A DNA stretch of 57,083 nt from Treponema sp. (GTDB lineage Bacteria > Spirochaetota > Spirochaetia > Treponematales > Breznakiellaceae), in assembly GCA_031276815.1 (NCBI GenBank), contig JAISMJ010000056.1:1-57083 (forward strand), given 5' to 3'. Both the position numbers and the translations under genes were made by a program. This document shows positions 43,194-54,111 of this stretch, piece by piece (position 1 is the stretch's first letter; the number at the start of each line of letters is the position of its first letter). The notes under the pieces were generated by a model. That model was not told the DNA's origin. It made no database searches and was given only the letters and a program-made list of their open reading frames with translations.

Positions 43194-46100
43194 TTAGAAA
43201 GGACGCGCCGCCAAATACTGGTACTCTTTCAACACACGGTCGGCGCTTGCCTTCGCCTTTGCAAGAAGCGCATCGGCGCGGTCCGGAGACGCCGCTTTCA
43301 GACTCTTGAAGCGTACTTCTTTGTACATGAAGTCTTCAATGGAAGTGGTCGGGTCTTTGGAATCAAGCTGGAACGGATTCTTTCCCTGATCCTTGAGACG
43401 CGGATCGTAGCGGTAGAGAGGCCACAAGCCGGAGGTTACCGCCGCTTTCTGCTGCTCAAGTCCTTTGGACATATCAATGCCATGATTGATACAGTGAGAA
43501 TACGCAATGATGATGGACGGTCCGTCATAGGCTTCCGCTTCACGGAACGCTCTAATTGTTTGCGTCTCATTCGCGCCGAGCGCGATCTTGGCGACATATA
43601 CGTACCCGTAACTCATGGAGATAGCGCCTAAATCCTTCTTGGTTATTTCTTTGCCGGCTGCCGCGAACTTGGCGATAGCGCCGATGGGCGTCGCCTTACT
43701 CATCTGACCGCCGGTATTGGAGTATACTTCGGTGTCCATGCACAGGATGTTTACGTTACGTCCCGATGCGATGACGTGATCGAGACCGCCGAAACCGATG
43801 TCGTAAGCCCAGCCGTCGCCGCCGAGAATCCACACCGAGCGTTTGATGAAGTGATCCGCAAGCGAGAGGAGATTCTTCGCTGTTTCGTTTGAACTGCCGG
43901 CAAGCGCGGCTTTGAGCGCGTCTACGTCCTTGCGCTGAATCTCAATGTCCGCATCGTCTTTCTGCGTATTTGCAAGCAGCCTGTCGATGACGGCGGGTTC
44001 AATGCCTTCGGACTTGGCTCGCGCGGCGACTTCCCGGGCATATTCCGCGAGTTTGTCGCTGGTGAGCCGCATACCGTAGCCGAATTCGGCGGCGTCCTCA
44101 AACAGACTGTTTGACCATGCCGGACCGCGTCCGTCAGCGCGCCGCGCATACGGCGTGGTGGGAAGATTGCCGCCGTAGATTGAAGAACAGCCGGTGGCGT
44201 TGGCGATAATAGCGCGGTCGCCGAAGAGCTGGGAGAGGAGTTTCACATAGGGCGTTTCACCGCAGCCGCCGCACGCGCCGGAGAATTCAAAGAGCGGGCG
44301 TTTGAATGCAAGCCCCTTAAAGGCGCCGAGATTCAGCGTTGCGGGATCGGTTTCGGGGAGGCTTAGAAAATAGTCCCATGCCGCAACCTGTTCCGCGTGG
44401 TACGCCGGATCGTCCGCATACGGTCTGAACACAAGCGCCTTCTTTGCCGCGTCTCCTCCCGCCTTAGCATTGACCGGACAGGCATTGATGCAGAGACCGC
44501 AGTCCATGCAGTCTTCAGCGGAAATCATCAGGGCGACCTTTTTGTTCGCTTCCGCTTTCGGTTTAATATCCGCGGCTTTGAAGCCCGCAGGCGCTTTCGA
44601 CGCCTGTTCATCCGTGATGTACTTCATACGGATACAGGCGTGAGAACACACAAACGAACATTTACCGCACTGGATACAATGTTCAGGATGCCACTCCGGC
44701 ACACGCTCCGCAACGCCGCGTTTTTCGTACTGAGTCGTGGCTGTGGGGAAAGTGCCGTCTTCGGGCAGTTTCGACACGGGCAGCTTATCGCCCTCCTGAA
44801 TGGACATGGTACCAAGCACCTCTTGAATCCACGGGTCTTTTGCGGTGATAAACGGTTTTTTGATATGGAGATCGCCCTCAATGGAGGAATACTTCACTTC
44901 TTCTACCGCGTCAAGCGCCAGATCGACCGTCGTGTAATTCTTCTGGACAATATCATCGCCCTTCTTGCCGTAGGACTTTTTGATGAATTTCTTCATATAT
45001 TCAACGGCTTGGGCTTCTTCAAGTACGCCTGAAATCTTGAAGTACGCCGCCTGCATGATCGTGTTGATACGGTTGCCCATACCGGCTTTGAGCGCGATCT
45101 TCGCCGCGTCGATCACGTAGAACTTGAGTTTCTTGTCGATAATGCGTTTCTGGGCTTCCACCGGAATTTCCTTCCACACATCCGCCGCGCCGAACGGACT
45201 GTTGAGGAGGAAGGTGCCGCCTTCTTTCGCGTAGGCAAGCATATCGTAGGTCTCCATATAGGAGAATTTATGACACGCGAGGAAGTCAGCTTTGGTGATG
45301 AGGTAGGGTCTGCGGATGGCTTTCTTGCCGAACCTGAGGTGGGACACGGTAAAGCCACCCGATTTTTTTGAGTCATAAGAGAAGTAGGCTTGAGCGGAAA
45401 GTTCCGGCTTCGCGTCTCCGATGATCTTGATGGAGTTCTTATTCGCGCCAACCGTTCCATCCGAACCGAGACCGTAGAACATCGCCTCGTTCATACCTTC
45501 TTCGACAAGCGCAAAATGTTCATCATAGGGGAGGCTCTTTCCCAGCACATCGTCTTCAATGCCCACGACAAAGTTACCGGTCTTTTTACCGGAAAGGTTA
45601 TCGAAAACAGCTTTGACATGGGCGGGCGTGAATTCCTTTGAACCGAGACCGTACCGTCCGCCGAGGATGAGGGGCTGGGCTTTGAAGGGCGTTTCGCCCG
45701 CGCCGAGCATTTCTTCAACAGCGGTAACGACATCTTCGTACAGCGGCTCGCCGAGGGCGCCGGGTTCTTTCGTGCGGTCAAGCGCCGCGATTGCCGTTAC
45801 CGTAGCGGGCAGGGCTTTTACAAAGAGTTTTGCGTCAAAGGGGCGGTAGAGGCGGACTTTCAGTACGCCGACTTTTTCACCTTTGGATTCGAGATATTCA
45901 ACGGTTTCCTCACACGTTTCCGCGCCTGAACCCATGATGATAATGACTTTTTCCGCATCCTTCGCGCCGAAATAATCGAATAAATGGTACTGTCTGCCGG
46001 TAAGCGCGGCGAATTTGTCCATCTCAGCCTGAACAATAGAAGGTACCGCGCGGTAGTATGTATTCACGCCTTCTCTGCTCTGGAAATAGGTATCAGGATT

Positions 46101-46763
46101 TTGCGCCGTACCGCGGATTGCCGGTTTTTCGGGCGTGAGTCCGCGTTTCCGGTGTTCCTGTACGAGTTCATCGCTTATCAGCGCCTTCAAGGTTTCATGG
46201 GATACTTCCTCGATCTTCTGCAATTCATGAGACGTGCGGAAGCCGTCAAAGAAGTGCAGGAACGGCACGCGGGAGCGAAGCGTTGACGAGTGGGCGATAG
46301 CCGCCAGATCCATGACTTCCTGTACGCTGTTTGACGCTAGCATCGCCCAGCCTGTCTGCCGGCACGCCATCACATCCTGATGGTCGCCGAAAATGGAGAG
46401 CGAGCTTGCCGCGATAGCGCGCGCCGCGATATGAAACACGGTTGAGGTCAGCTCGCCCGCGATTTTGTACATATTAGGTATCATCAAAAGCAGACCTTGG
46501 GACGCGGTAAAGGTGGAAGAAAGAGCGCCGGTCGTCAGAGCGCCGTGAACCGCGCCCGCGGCTCCCGCCTCAGACTGCATTTCGACAACCTGCGGGATTG
46601 TCCCCCACAGATTCTTTCGCCCCTGGGCGGAAAGCTCATCGGCAACCTCTCCCATAGGGCTTGACGGGGTAATCGGATAAATGGCGATTACTTCACTCAA
46701 AGCATGGGCGACCTGCCCTGCCGCGGTGTTTCCATCGATCATGATCATGTTTTTTTCGGACAT
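43194..46763 (-). CDS. nifJ: Pyruvate:ferredoxin (flavodoxin) oxidoreductase
   Basis: 1189 residues, the normal length of the single-chain enzyme. Order: domain with YPITPSSPMGEVADE, the CoA/linker region, two 4Fe-4S motifs (CIQCGKCSFVC near 700 and CMDCGLCINAC near 755), the proximal-cluster cysteines in GACGGCGETPY, and the TPP-binding GDGWAYDIGFGGLDH. It oxidises pyruvate to acetyl-CoA and CO2 and reduces ferredoxin, the central step of anaerobic fermentation. GAGGA precedes the ATG. Single transcription unit with a strong promoter and terminator. Confidence 0.97.
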   Translation of the reverse strand: MSEKNMIMIDGNTAAGQVAHALSEVIAIYPITPSSPMGEVADELSAQGRKNLWGTIPQVVEMQSEAGAAGAVHGALTTGALSSTFTASQGLLLMIPNMYKIAGELTSTVFHIAARAIAASSLSIFGDHQDVMACRQTGWAMLASNSVQEVMDLAAIAHSSTLRSRVPFLHFFDGFRTSHELQKIEEVSHETLKALISDELVQEHRKRGLTPEKPAIRGTAQNPDTYFQSREGVNTYYRAVPSIVQAEMDKFAALTGRQYHLFDYFGAKDAEKVIIIMGSGAETCEETVEYLESKGEKVGVLKVRLYRPFDAKLFVKALPATVTAIAALDRTKEPGALGEPLYEDVVTAVEEMLGAGETPFKAQPLILGGRYGLGSKEFTPAHVKAVFDNLSGKKTGNFVVGIEDDVLGKSLPYDEHFALVEEGMNEAMFYGLGSDGTVGANKNSIKIIGDAKPELSAQAYFSYDSKKSGGFTVSHLRFGKKAIRRPYLITKADFLACHKFSYMETYDMLAYAKEGGTFLLNSPFGAADVWKEIPVEAQKRIIDKKLKFYVIDAAKIALKAGMGNRINTIMQAAYFKISGVLEEAQAVEYMKKFIKKSYGKKGDDIVQKNYTTVDLALDAVEEVKYSSIEGDLHIKKPFITAKDPWIQEVLGTMSIQEGDKLPVSKLPEDGTFPTATTQYEKRGVAERVPEWHPEHCIQCGKCSFVCSHACIRMKYITDEQASKAPAGFKAADIKPKAEANKKVALMISAEDCMDCGLCINACPVNAKAGGDAAKKALVFRPYADDPAYHAEQVAAWDYFLSLPETDPATLNLGAFKGLAFKRPLFEFSGACGGCGETPYVKLLSQLFGDRAIIANATGCSSIYGGNLPTTPYARRADGRGPAWSNSLFEDAAEFGYGMRLTSDKLAEYAREVAARAKSEGIEPAVIDRLLANTQKDDADIEIQRKDVDALKAALAGSSNETAKNLLSLADHFIKRSVWILGGDGWAYDIGFGGLDHVIASGRNVNILCMDTEVYSNTGGQMSKATPIGAIAKFAAAGKEITKKDLGAISMSYGYVYVAKIALGANETQTIRAFREAEAYDGPSIIIAYSHCINHGIDMSKGLEQQKAAVTSGLWPLYRYDPRLKDQGKNPFQLDSKDPTTSIEDFMYKEVRFKSLKAASPDRADALLAKAKASADRVLKEYQYLAARPF

Positions 46764-47169
46764 ATGTTCCTCGATAAAAAAGATTTATGTATTATTATAT
46801 CCACTGTTCTCAAAAGATACAAGCGGGAGTATAGCAAAGCAACATTATGAAGCCAAGAGATTGCATTGAAGAATAAGCGTTCGTTCCAACCTCACGCGCA
46901 TATAAAAACCCGCCGCGTCTTTCTTGGGGATACGCCATAAGCCCTAGTCATAATCCCTGTCCACGCTGTACCTCACCGTAGCTTCCTCTGCTGCCGAACG
47001 CACCGCAAAATACCGGCAGCATAATCAAGATCACGGTAGACAGCGTTGTTTCCATACTGTTGTTACGCATCTCTTTATCATTGCTGTGTATAGCCACAAG
47101 CTAGAGGCGTGGGCTGGATGCCGTTCCCTTCTCCCTTGTAACATTTCTCAAAATTTGATAAAAGCATAT
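46764..47169. other. 406-bp intergenic stretch between PFOR and the FGGY kinase
   Basis: Apart from the PFOR promoter I see no gene and no strong structure. No convincing promoter for the kinase was found. Confidence 0.55.
46794..46822 (-). promoter_or_regulatory. Promoter of the PFOR gene
   Basis: Minus strand TTGTAT (46817-46822), 17 bases, TATAAT (46794-46799), with a short leader carrying GAGGA. Confidence 0.7.
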
Positions 47170-48444
47170 ATGCTTAAACCACCCCTTATGGTAAGTGCCG
47201 ACATAGGCACATCTTCCCTTAAAGCTGCATTCATTGATAGCGGCGGCTCTGTGGCGGCGTTTGCACGAGAGGTGTATCCGGTACAGGCGAAAAGCGTCCT
47301 GACCGTACACTGGGAAAACGCCCTTAGAGCAGCGCTCGCCACTATGTCCGCCCAATATACAGCGAAGACGGGATTGAACGCGGTGGATTGCCTTGAAGCG
47401 GTTTGTATTTCTGCAAATGGGCCTACCCTCGTGCCGTATACCACTGACGGTGAAAGCCTGCGCCCCTTGCTTTGGTGCGATGACCGCATAGCGGGCGCCG
47501 TGGAAGGCGCAGCTTTCAGCAGAGCAAGTGCCGAACCCACATCCCTCTTTCTTCCCCATGCGGCATGGCTCGTCCAGAACGAACCGGCGCTGTATGAGAA
47601 AACGAAATACTTTATATCAGCCCAAGAATGGCTTTCCTTCATGCTGGGGGCGGAACCAGTAACCGTACTGCCCAACGATCTCTATGAGGCGTATTATTGG
47701 AATAAAAGTCAGTGCGCGTTCTTTGGCGTAGATAGGGAGCGGTTTCCCCCGTTTGTGGAAATGGGCTGTATAATTGGCAGGGTCTCTGAAGCGGCGGCGC
47801 AGCGATTCCATCTCAAACCGCATATCCCTATTGTCGCGGGCGGTCCCGACTTTATCGCCGCACTCATCGGCACAGGCACTGTGGAGCCGGGGATTGTGTG
47901 TGATCGCGCTGGAACATCAGAAGGTATAAACCTTTGCGTGTCTTTTCTCGAAATCAGAGAAACGCCGGCATTTTACGGCTTACGGATGCTTCCCCACATA
48001 CACGAAGGATTGTGGAACCTCGGCTGCATTATCCCGCGCTCGGGGAGTCTCTTCGATCAGTACCGTATGGATAGCGGGTGGCAGCGCGGCTATAGTGAAC
48101 TGCTACAGAACATCATAGCGGAAAAAGGAGCGGGCTATGCGGTGCTTGTAACAATGGCATCTCAGGTGAAAAATGCACTGGATACATTTAAGAAGAACGA
48201 GTTTCCCATTATTGAGATGCGCGTCTCAGGCGGGCAGGCGAAAAGCAGGCTATGGAACCAGCTTAAAGCCGATCTCACAGGCTGCGTCTTGATCATACCG
48301 GAAATCGCAGATGGCGAGCTTGCGGGAAACGCCTGTCTTGCTGCCGCTGCGCTTGGAAGAGCGAGAAATATGGATGAAGCTATCGCGCAACTATTTCGTA
48401 TAAAAGAACGCTATGAACCGGGAACAATGCTGAACCACGATTAG
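47170..48444 (+). CDS. FGGY-family carbohydrate kinase
   Basis: About 424 residues from the ATG at 47170; the ATG at 47188 is also possible and 47086 is too long. VSADIGTSSLKAAFID is the FGGY phosphate-binding start, LLWCDDR and VAGGPDFIAALIGTGTVEPG follow, and MRVSGGQAKSRLWNQLKADLTG with DGELAGNACLAAAALG is the C-terminal domain. It phosphorylates a sugar or polyol, substrate unknown. It is shorter than xylulokinase (about 480). No transporter or isomerase stands beside it. Confidence 0.85.
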   Translation: MLKPPLMVSADIGTSSLKAAFIDSGGSVAAFAREVYPVQAKSVLTVHWENALRAALATMSAQYTAKTGLNAVDCLEAVCISANGPTLVPYTTDGESLRPLLWCDDRIAGAVEGAAFSRASAEPTSLFLPHAAWLVQNEPALYEKTKYFISAQEWLSFMLGAEPVTVLPNDLYEAYYWNKSQCAFFGVDRERFPPFVEMGCIIGRVSEAAAQRFHLKPHIPIVAGGPDFIAALIGTGTVEPGIVCDRAGTSEGINLCVSFLEIRETPAFYGLRMLPHIHEGLWNLGCIIPRSGSLFDQYRMDSGWQRGYSELLQNIIAEKGAGYAVLVTMASQVKNALDTFKKNEFPIIEMRVSGGQAKSRLWNQLKADLTGCVLIIPEIADGELAGNACLAAAALGRARNMDEAIAQLFRIKERYEPGTMLNHD

Positions 48445-48766
48445 ATGCCTCATGTTCGTACGTGCGGCGTACTGTGGTACGCCCTTGCCTTCGTGTTAAA
48501 GCAAGACCGCACATATACCGATAGAGTAAGCTCTACCAATCCGGCGGCAGCGGACTTATGCTCAACACAAGGAGGGATACTTGGGACCCATCATGCTTTG
48601 TGGATCGCCTTCACGTATTTTATCGTTGTCAAGCTTACTGTGTGGTCTGAATGCCGCCGCCTTTGTAAATTTCTTGAAAAAGACTAGAAACCTAGTTGAC
48701 AGGTACCGAATATCTCTATTATCTTTTCTCTATACATTTTTAATGATAATAGATAAGGAGAATCTT
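48445..48766. other. 322-bp stretch before the acidic-peptide gene
   Basis: A hairpin GGCGTAC-TGTG-GTACGCC (48466-48483) follows the kinase gene and may end its transcript. The only other item is the promoter of the small peptide. Small frames here look accidental. Confidence 0.5.
48696..48724 (+). promoter_or_regulatory. Promoter of the acidic peptide gene
   Basis: TTGACA (48696-48701), 17 bases, TTATCT (48719-48724). Confidence 0.5.
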
Positions 48767-48955
48767 ATGAATACCATCTTGAATTCATCTTGTTTTGAAA
48801 ATTTGGATGAGGAACTTATGCTCATCCCTGTTGTTGGCGGAGATACTGACGATCAAGAATCGTATTGCATGTTGGGCGGAGATGACGACGACTTCGACGA
48901 AGACGACTTTGCTCTTGAGGATGACGAGTACGATAGCGACCTTGGAGATGACTAA
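48767..48955 (+). CDS. Small hyperacidic peptide with a double-glycine motif
   Basis: 62 residues. AAGGAG lies six bases before the ATG and a promoter lies upstream, so it is very probably expressed. Residues 1-23 are mixed and end ELMLIPVV; Gly24-Gly25 follow; the remaining 37 residues are dominated by Asp and Glu, with one cysteine and a second GG (CMLGGDDDDFDEDD). The first part loosely resembles leader peptides cut after GG by C39-type exporters (hydrophobic at -4 and -7), but the usual Glu at -8 is absent. No exporter is nearby. It could equally be a small metal-, RNA-mimic or chaperone-like acidic protein. Confidence 0.65.
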   Translation: MNTILNSSCFENLDEELMLIPVVGGDTDDQESYCMLGGDDDDFDEDDFALEDDEYDSDLGDD

Positions 48956-48965
48956 TGAACGCTTC

Positions 48966-48989
48966 ACGCATAGCCGGACGGCTATGCGT
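48966..48989. terminator. Bidirectional hairpin between converging genes
   Basis: ACGCATAGCCG, GA, CGGCTATGCGT: eleven perfect pairs, between the acidic peptide stop and the rsfS stop. No long U-run on either side. Confidence 0.6.
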
Positions 48990-48994
48990 AACAA

Positions 48995-49405
48995 TTATAC
49001 TAGTGTTTTCGCTTGGGACCAGAGCCGTTCCAATTCATAAAATGAACGTGCTTTTTCTGTCATAAGATGAACGGCTATTGTCCCTAAATCAAGGAGTCTC
49101 CATTCATCTTCAATAGCAGCTGGCTTAGGCGAGATACATGGGATGGGTATGTTTCTGGTTCGGCAGAATTCTTTTACCTGTCGTTCCAAGCCAAGCATGT
49201 GTACCCCGCTCGTTACGCTAGCAATGACAAAAAAATCCGTCCACGTATTGAGTCCACGAAGATCAAGCGTAATGACCTCTTTGCCTTTGTGTTCCGCAAG
49301 CAGCCGTGCTATATCAATAGCCGTACTTTGATCGACGTCGCCGCTCCATGCGCTTTGTACGTCCTGTGGATATTTTGCGCTATTCTTCAATAACATAGCG
49401 TCCAT
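48995..49405 (-). CDS. rsfS: Ribosomal silencing factor RsfS
   Basis: 136 residues. VITLDLRGLNTWTDFFVIASVTSGVHM and EDEWRLLDLGTIAVHLMTEKARSFYELERLW are the family signatures. It binds L14 and keeps subunits apart in starvation. It overlaps the preceding lytR-type gene by 26 bases and is last in the seven-gene run. Confidence 0.93.
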   Translation of the reverse strand: MDAMLLKNSAKYPQDVQSAWSGDVDQSTAIDIARLLAEHKGKEVITLDLRGLNTWTDFFVIASVTSGVHMLGLERQVKEFCRTRNIPIPCISPKPAAIEDEWRLLDLGTIAVHLMTEKARSFYELERLWSQAKTLV

Positions 49406-50620
49406 TGAAATCTCCCCCTATAATAAGAATAAAATCAGATTTATAATTCACATTGACCGCTTCTTCTACGGTATTTGATTCAAGCTCCACCGTTCTAACT
49501 TGAATATTGGAACACCGTATAATGCCTCCAAAATTCTGCGCTACAACTTGATAGCCTAACTGATCGATGATAACCGTGTCTTCATAAAGAGTGTCCGCAT
49601 TGCCGACAGTAATAACATCATAGCCGAATCCTCGTAGCAATTCCGCCGTTCTGCCCGCAAGCCCGTTTGTCGTGGTCCCATTAAGAACCTCAACGGTATA
49701 CACCCTGTCGCTGAACTGCCCTTCAGCTGGAGCAGTTATACTTCCCAGTGTCTGACGGATCATTTCTTTGATGAGATTCCCATTGTAAGACGGCAAAAGC
49801 AGGGTCTGTCCCGATACTTCACGGGTAATTCCCGTAACGGATTGTATACTGACCCTATCCATGTTAATATTGGAAAATTCATCAAAAAGTTTCATCTGCT
49901 CACGTTCATTCATATTTACCTTCATAAAGCTGTAGGACATCTTGGCAACGGACTTCTGTTTTAACATTTTGTTCTGTTCTCCAATACGCTTTATAAAGGC
50001 GTAGAAAAAACGCTGCCTTCGTAAATGGACCGCTTCATCGGTTTCTTGGGGCAATTTATAGGTAAGGTAGGAACGAGCTTTCTTCCCGTCTAATCTGCAC
50101 AAGCCCGAAGTAAAGAGAATCGGCGGCGTACTGTCATACATCTGCACCGGAGCCGGAATGAAAAGGTCTACGCCTTCAAGCAGATCAACCGTTTTCTCAA
50201 GCGTATCAAGGTTGTAAACTATTGAATAATCAATTTCATTACCGATAAAAGAGGCTATTTCGTTTTTATAAATCTCTATATTTTCAGGATTGTAAAGTGA
50301 ATCAATGCGATCAACGCGGTCAATACCCTTCAATATCAAGCCGACCTGACCGGGAATATCGAAGATCGCCGCACGTTTGGTTTCAGGATAGTACATCAAC
50401 ACTAATGTAATCAGCGGTTTGATTTCTCCGTCTTGAGATTCTCCTTCAAAAATAAAAATCGTGTCTATGACCTGATCGGTCGCCAGCGCTTCTTGAATAG
50501 GGTCATAATTGAGAAACAGTACGCCAGCTATGCTCCCTCCCACTACCAGCAGCACGATAAGCAGTAAGAAAAACACACTGGCATCGCGTTTAGGAGCGTA
50601 GACTAATGAGAGCCGTTTCT

Positions 50621-50624
<4 letters not shown>
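49380..50624 (-). CDS. LytR-CpsA-Psr family protein with LytR C-terminal domain
   Basis: 414 residues. One N-terminal membrane helix (FFLLLIVLLVVGGSIAGVLF) puts the rest outside. The middle resembles the LCP phosphotransferase domain (RAAIFDIPGQVGL ... NYDSIVYNL-like part with VDLLEGVDLF), and the end has the LytR_C motif VYTVEVLNGTTTNGLAGRTAELLRGFGYDV. LCP proteins attach polymers to peptidoglycan in other bacteria. Here an ATGA overlap joins it to nadD. The catalytic arginines of LCP are not all obvious, so activity is uncertain. Confidence 0.82.
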
Positions 50625-52914
<2,290 letters not shown>

Positions 52915-52922
52915 CTACAATA

Positions 52923-53174
52923 CTAATTTTGTACTACGTTAGCGAACTTTCTGCCACGGCGCTGGGTAAAAGATACTGTACCGTCAATGAGGGCAAACAG
53001 GGTATAATCCCCGCCTAATCCTACATTTGCGCCCGGGTGTATCTTTGTGCCGCGCTGCCGCGCAATAATGGTTCCCGCCTTAACAATAGAACCGCCTGAT
53101 GCTTTTATACCAAGGTATTGGGGATTTGAATCCCGTCCATTCTTTGCACCGCTTCCACCTCTTTTTCTCGCCAT
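52923..53174 (-). CDS. rpmA: Ribosomal protein L27
   Basis: 83 residues from the ATG at 53174. AAAGGAG fits this start better than the ATG two codons earlier, which it touches. [28 protein letters not shown] is the usual N-terminus without any cleavable extension. L27 reaches the peptidyl-transferase centre. Confidence 0.96.
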   Translation of the reverse strand: MARKRGGSGAKNGRDSNPQYLGIKASGGSIVKAGTIIARQRGTKIHPGANVGLGGDYTLFALIDGTVSFTQRRGRKFANVVQN

Positions 53175-53203
53175 GATCATGCTCCTTTGTGTATATTGTC
53201 GTC

Positions 53204-53536
53204 TTAAACGTTAGTGTTTACAGACAACCAACAGTATTTTGGATATTCTCTTGTAATAGCATCGAAACCAACCATAAGGAAGGTTCCCACACCGGAAAGA
53301 AATGCCCTTTCTGTTTCGGCATATCCCACTATTTCCAGAAAGAATTCACCTGGATTCTTTGCTTCGCAATGTAGTGAAATTCCATCTTGCCCGGCAAGCA
53401 CATCCAATGCCGTCCTGGCAAGTACTGAAACCGCAGCGCAGACAATATCTTTTCCTTTACCGCCCGCATACGCATGACCTTTTATTTTGCAATACTTGAG
53501 AAGGTCATTATCCAAAACAATTTCAATGTTAATCAT
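53204..53536 (-). CDS. prp: Prp-like cysteine protease (ribosomal-processing protease family)
   Basis: 110 residues between rplU and rpmA, the classic site for prp. [20 protein letters not shown] carries the catalytic His (GHA) and Cys (VCAAVS) spaced as in Prp. In Firmicutes Prp removes an N-terminal extension from L27. L27 here has no such extension, so the target may differ. Confidence in the family is good; confidence in the substrate is low. Confidence 0.88.
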   Translation of the reverse strand: MINIEIVLDNDLLKYCKIKGHAYAGGKGKDIVCAAVSVLARTALDVLAGQDGISLHCEAKNPGEFFLEIVGYAETERAFLSGVGTFLMVGFDAITREYPKYCWLSVNTNV

Positions 53537-53597
53537 TCGACGTAATTAAAACGCCTCTTATAAAATTCTTTTGAGCTGATTCTCCATCCGAACCGGC

Positions 53598-53906
53598 TCA
53601 ACTTACAATATCTTTGATCTTGATGATCGAATAGCCCTGCCGATGACCCTTTGTCCTACGATAATCTTTCTTGGATTTATATTTGAACACGATGATCTTT
53701 TTATCCCGTTCATGGCGTTCCACCACCGCAGACACACGAGCGCCTCGCACATAAGGGTCTCCTACCGTAACCGTATCACCGGAAATAAGCAGCACCGAAT
53801 CAATATCCAGCGCCGAACCAGCTTCCGTATCAAGGAGATCGACCTTTAAGAACGCATCTTTTTCGGCCTTATACTGTTTGCCTTTGATTTCAATTAAAGC
53901 GTACAT
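53598..53906 (-). CDS. rplU: Ribosomal protein L21
   Basis: 102 residues. MYALIEIKGKQYKAEKDAFLKVD and the C-terminal KIIVFKYKSKKDYRRTKGHRQGYSIIKI are typical. AAAGGAT lies before the ATG. First gene of the run rplU-prp-rpmA-obg-nadD-lytR-rsfS. Confidence 0.96.
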   Translation of the reverse strand: MYALIEIKGKQYKAEKDAFLKVDLLDTEAGSALDIDSVLLISGDTVTVGDPYVRGARVSAVVERHERDKKIIVFKYKSKKDYRRTKGHRQGYSIIKIKDIVS

Positions 53907-53941
53907 GAAAATATCCTTTCTATAGATTAAAATATTACTTT

Positions 53942-53969
53942 ATTATAATAAAAATGCCAAAAGTGTCAA
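53942..53969 (-). promoter_or_regulatory. Promoter of the rplU operon
   Basis: Minus strand TTGACA (53964-53969), 16 bases, TATAAT (53942-53947). Its -35 box lies in the left arm of a long dyad. Confidence 0.7.
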
Positions 53970-54005
53970 GGGGTCGTACAAATTCGACGCCTTGACACTT
54001 TTGGC
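53956..54005. promoter_or_regulatory. 50-bp dyad holding two divergent -35 boxes
   Basis: GCCAAAAGTGTCAAGG (53956-53971) is perfectly inverted at 53990-54005. After one mismatch, GTCG/CGAC pair around an eight-base centre. Each arm contains TTGACA for one of the two divergent promoters, so the region is mirror symmetric. Confidence 0.85.
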
Positions 54006-54021
54006 TCTATTCTTGTACTAT
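53992..54021 (+). promoter_or_regulatory. Promoter of the queuosine-precursor transporter gene
   Basis: TTGACA (53992-53997), 18 bases, TACTAT (54016-54021). The leader to the ATG at 54112 is about 83 bases. Confidence 0.6.
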
Positions 54022-54060
54022 GGCTGCAAAAGAAGGGCGGTCTTCCTCGAAAACCCGCCT

Positions 54061-54106
54061 GAGAGACTGGAGCGTAGTTTCTCTATTTCTCAAACAAAAC
54101 AAGGAG
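54061..54106 (+). promoter_or_regulatory. Candidate preQ1-type riboswitch
   Basis: A small hairpin AGAGA (54062-54066)/TCTCT (54080-54084) with loop CTGGAGCGTAGTT is followed by an A-rich tail AACAAAACAAGGAG that includes the ribosome site. This order (short stem, A-rich tail over the Shine-Dalgarno) is that of preQ1 class I, and the tail is like that of known members. It lies before a family known to move queuosine precursors. The loop is only partly like the consensus. Confidence 0.4.
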
Positions 54107-54111
54107 TTTTT

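Noticed and set aside
48445-48687. 80-residue frame after the FGGY kinase
   Set aside because: No ribosome site, no family resemblance, and it runs over the likely terminator hairpin.
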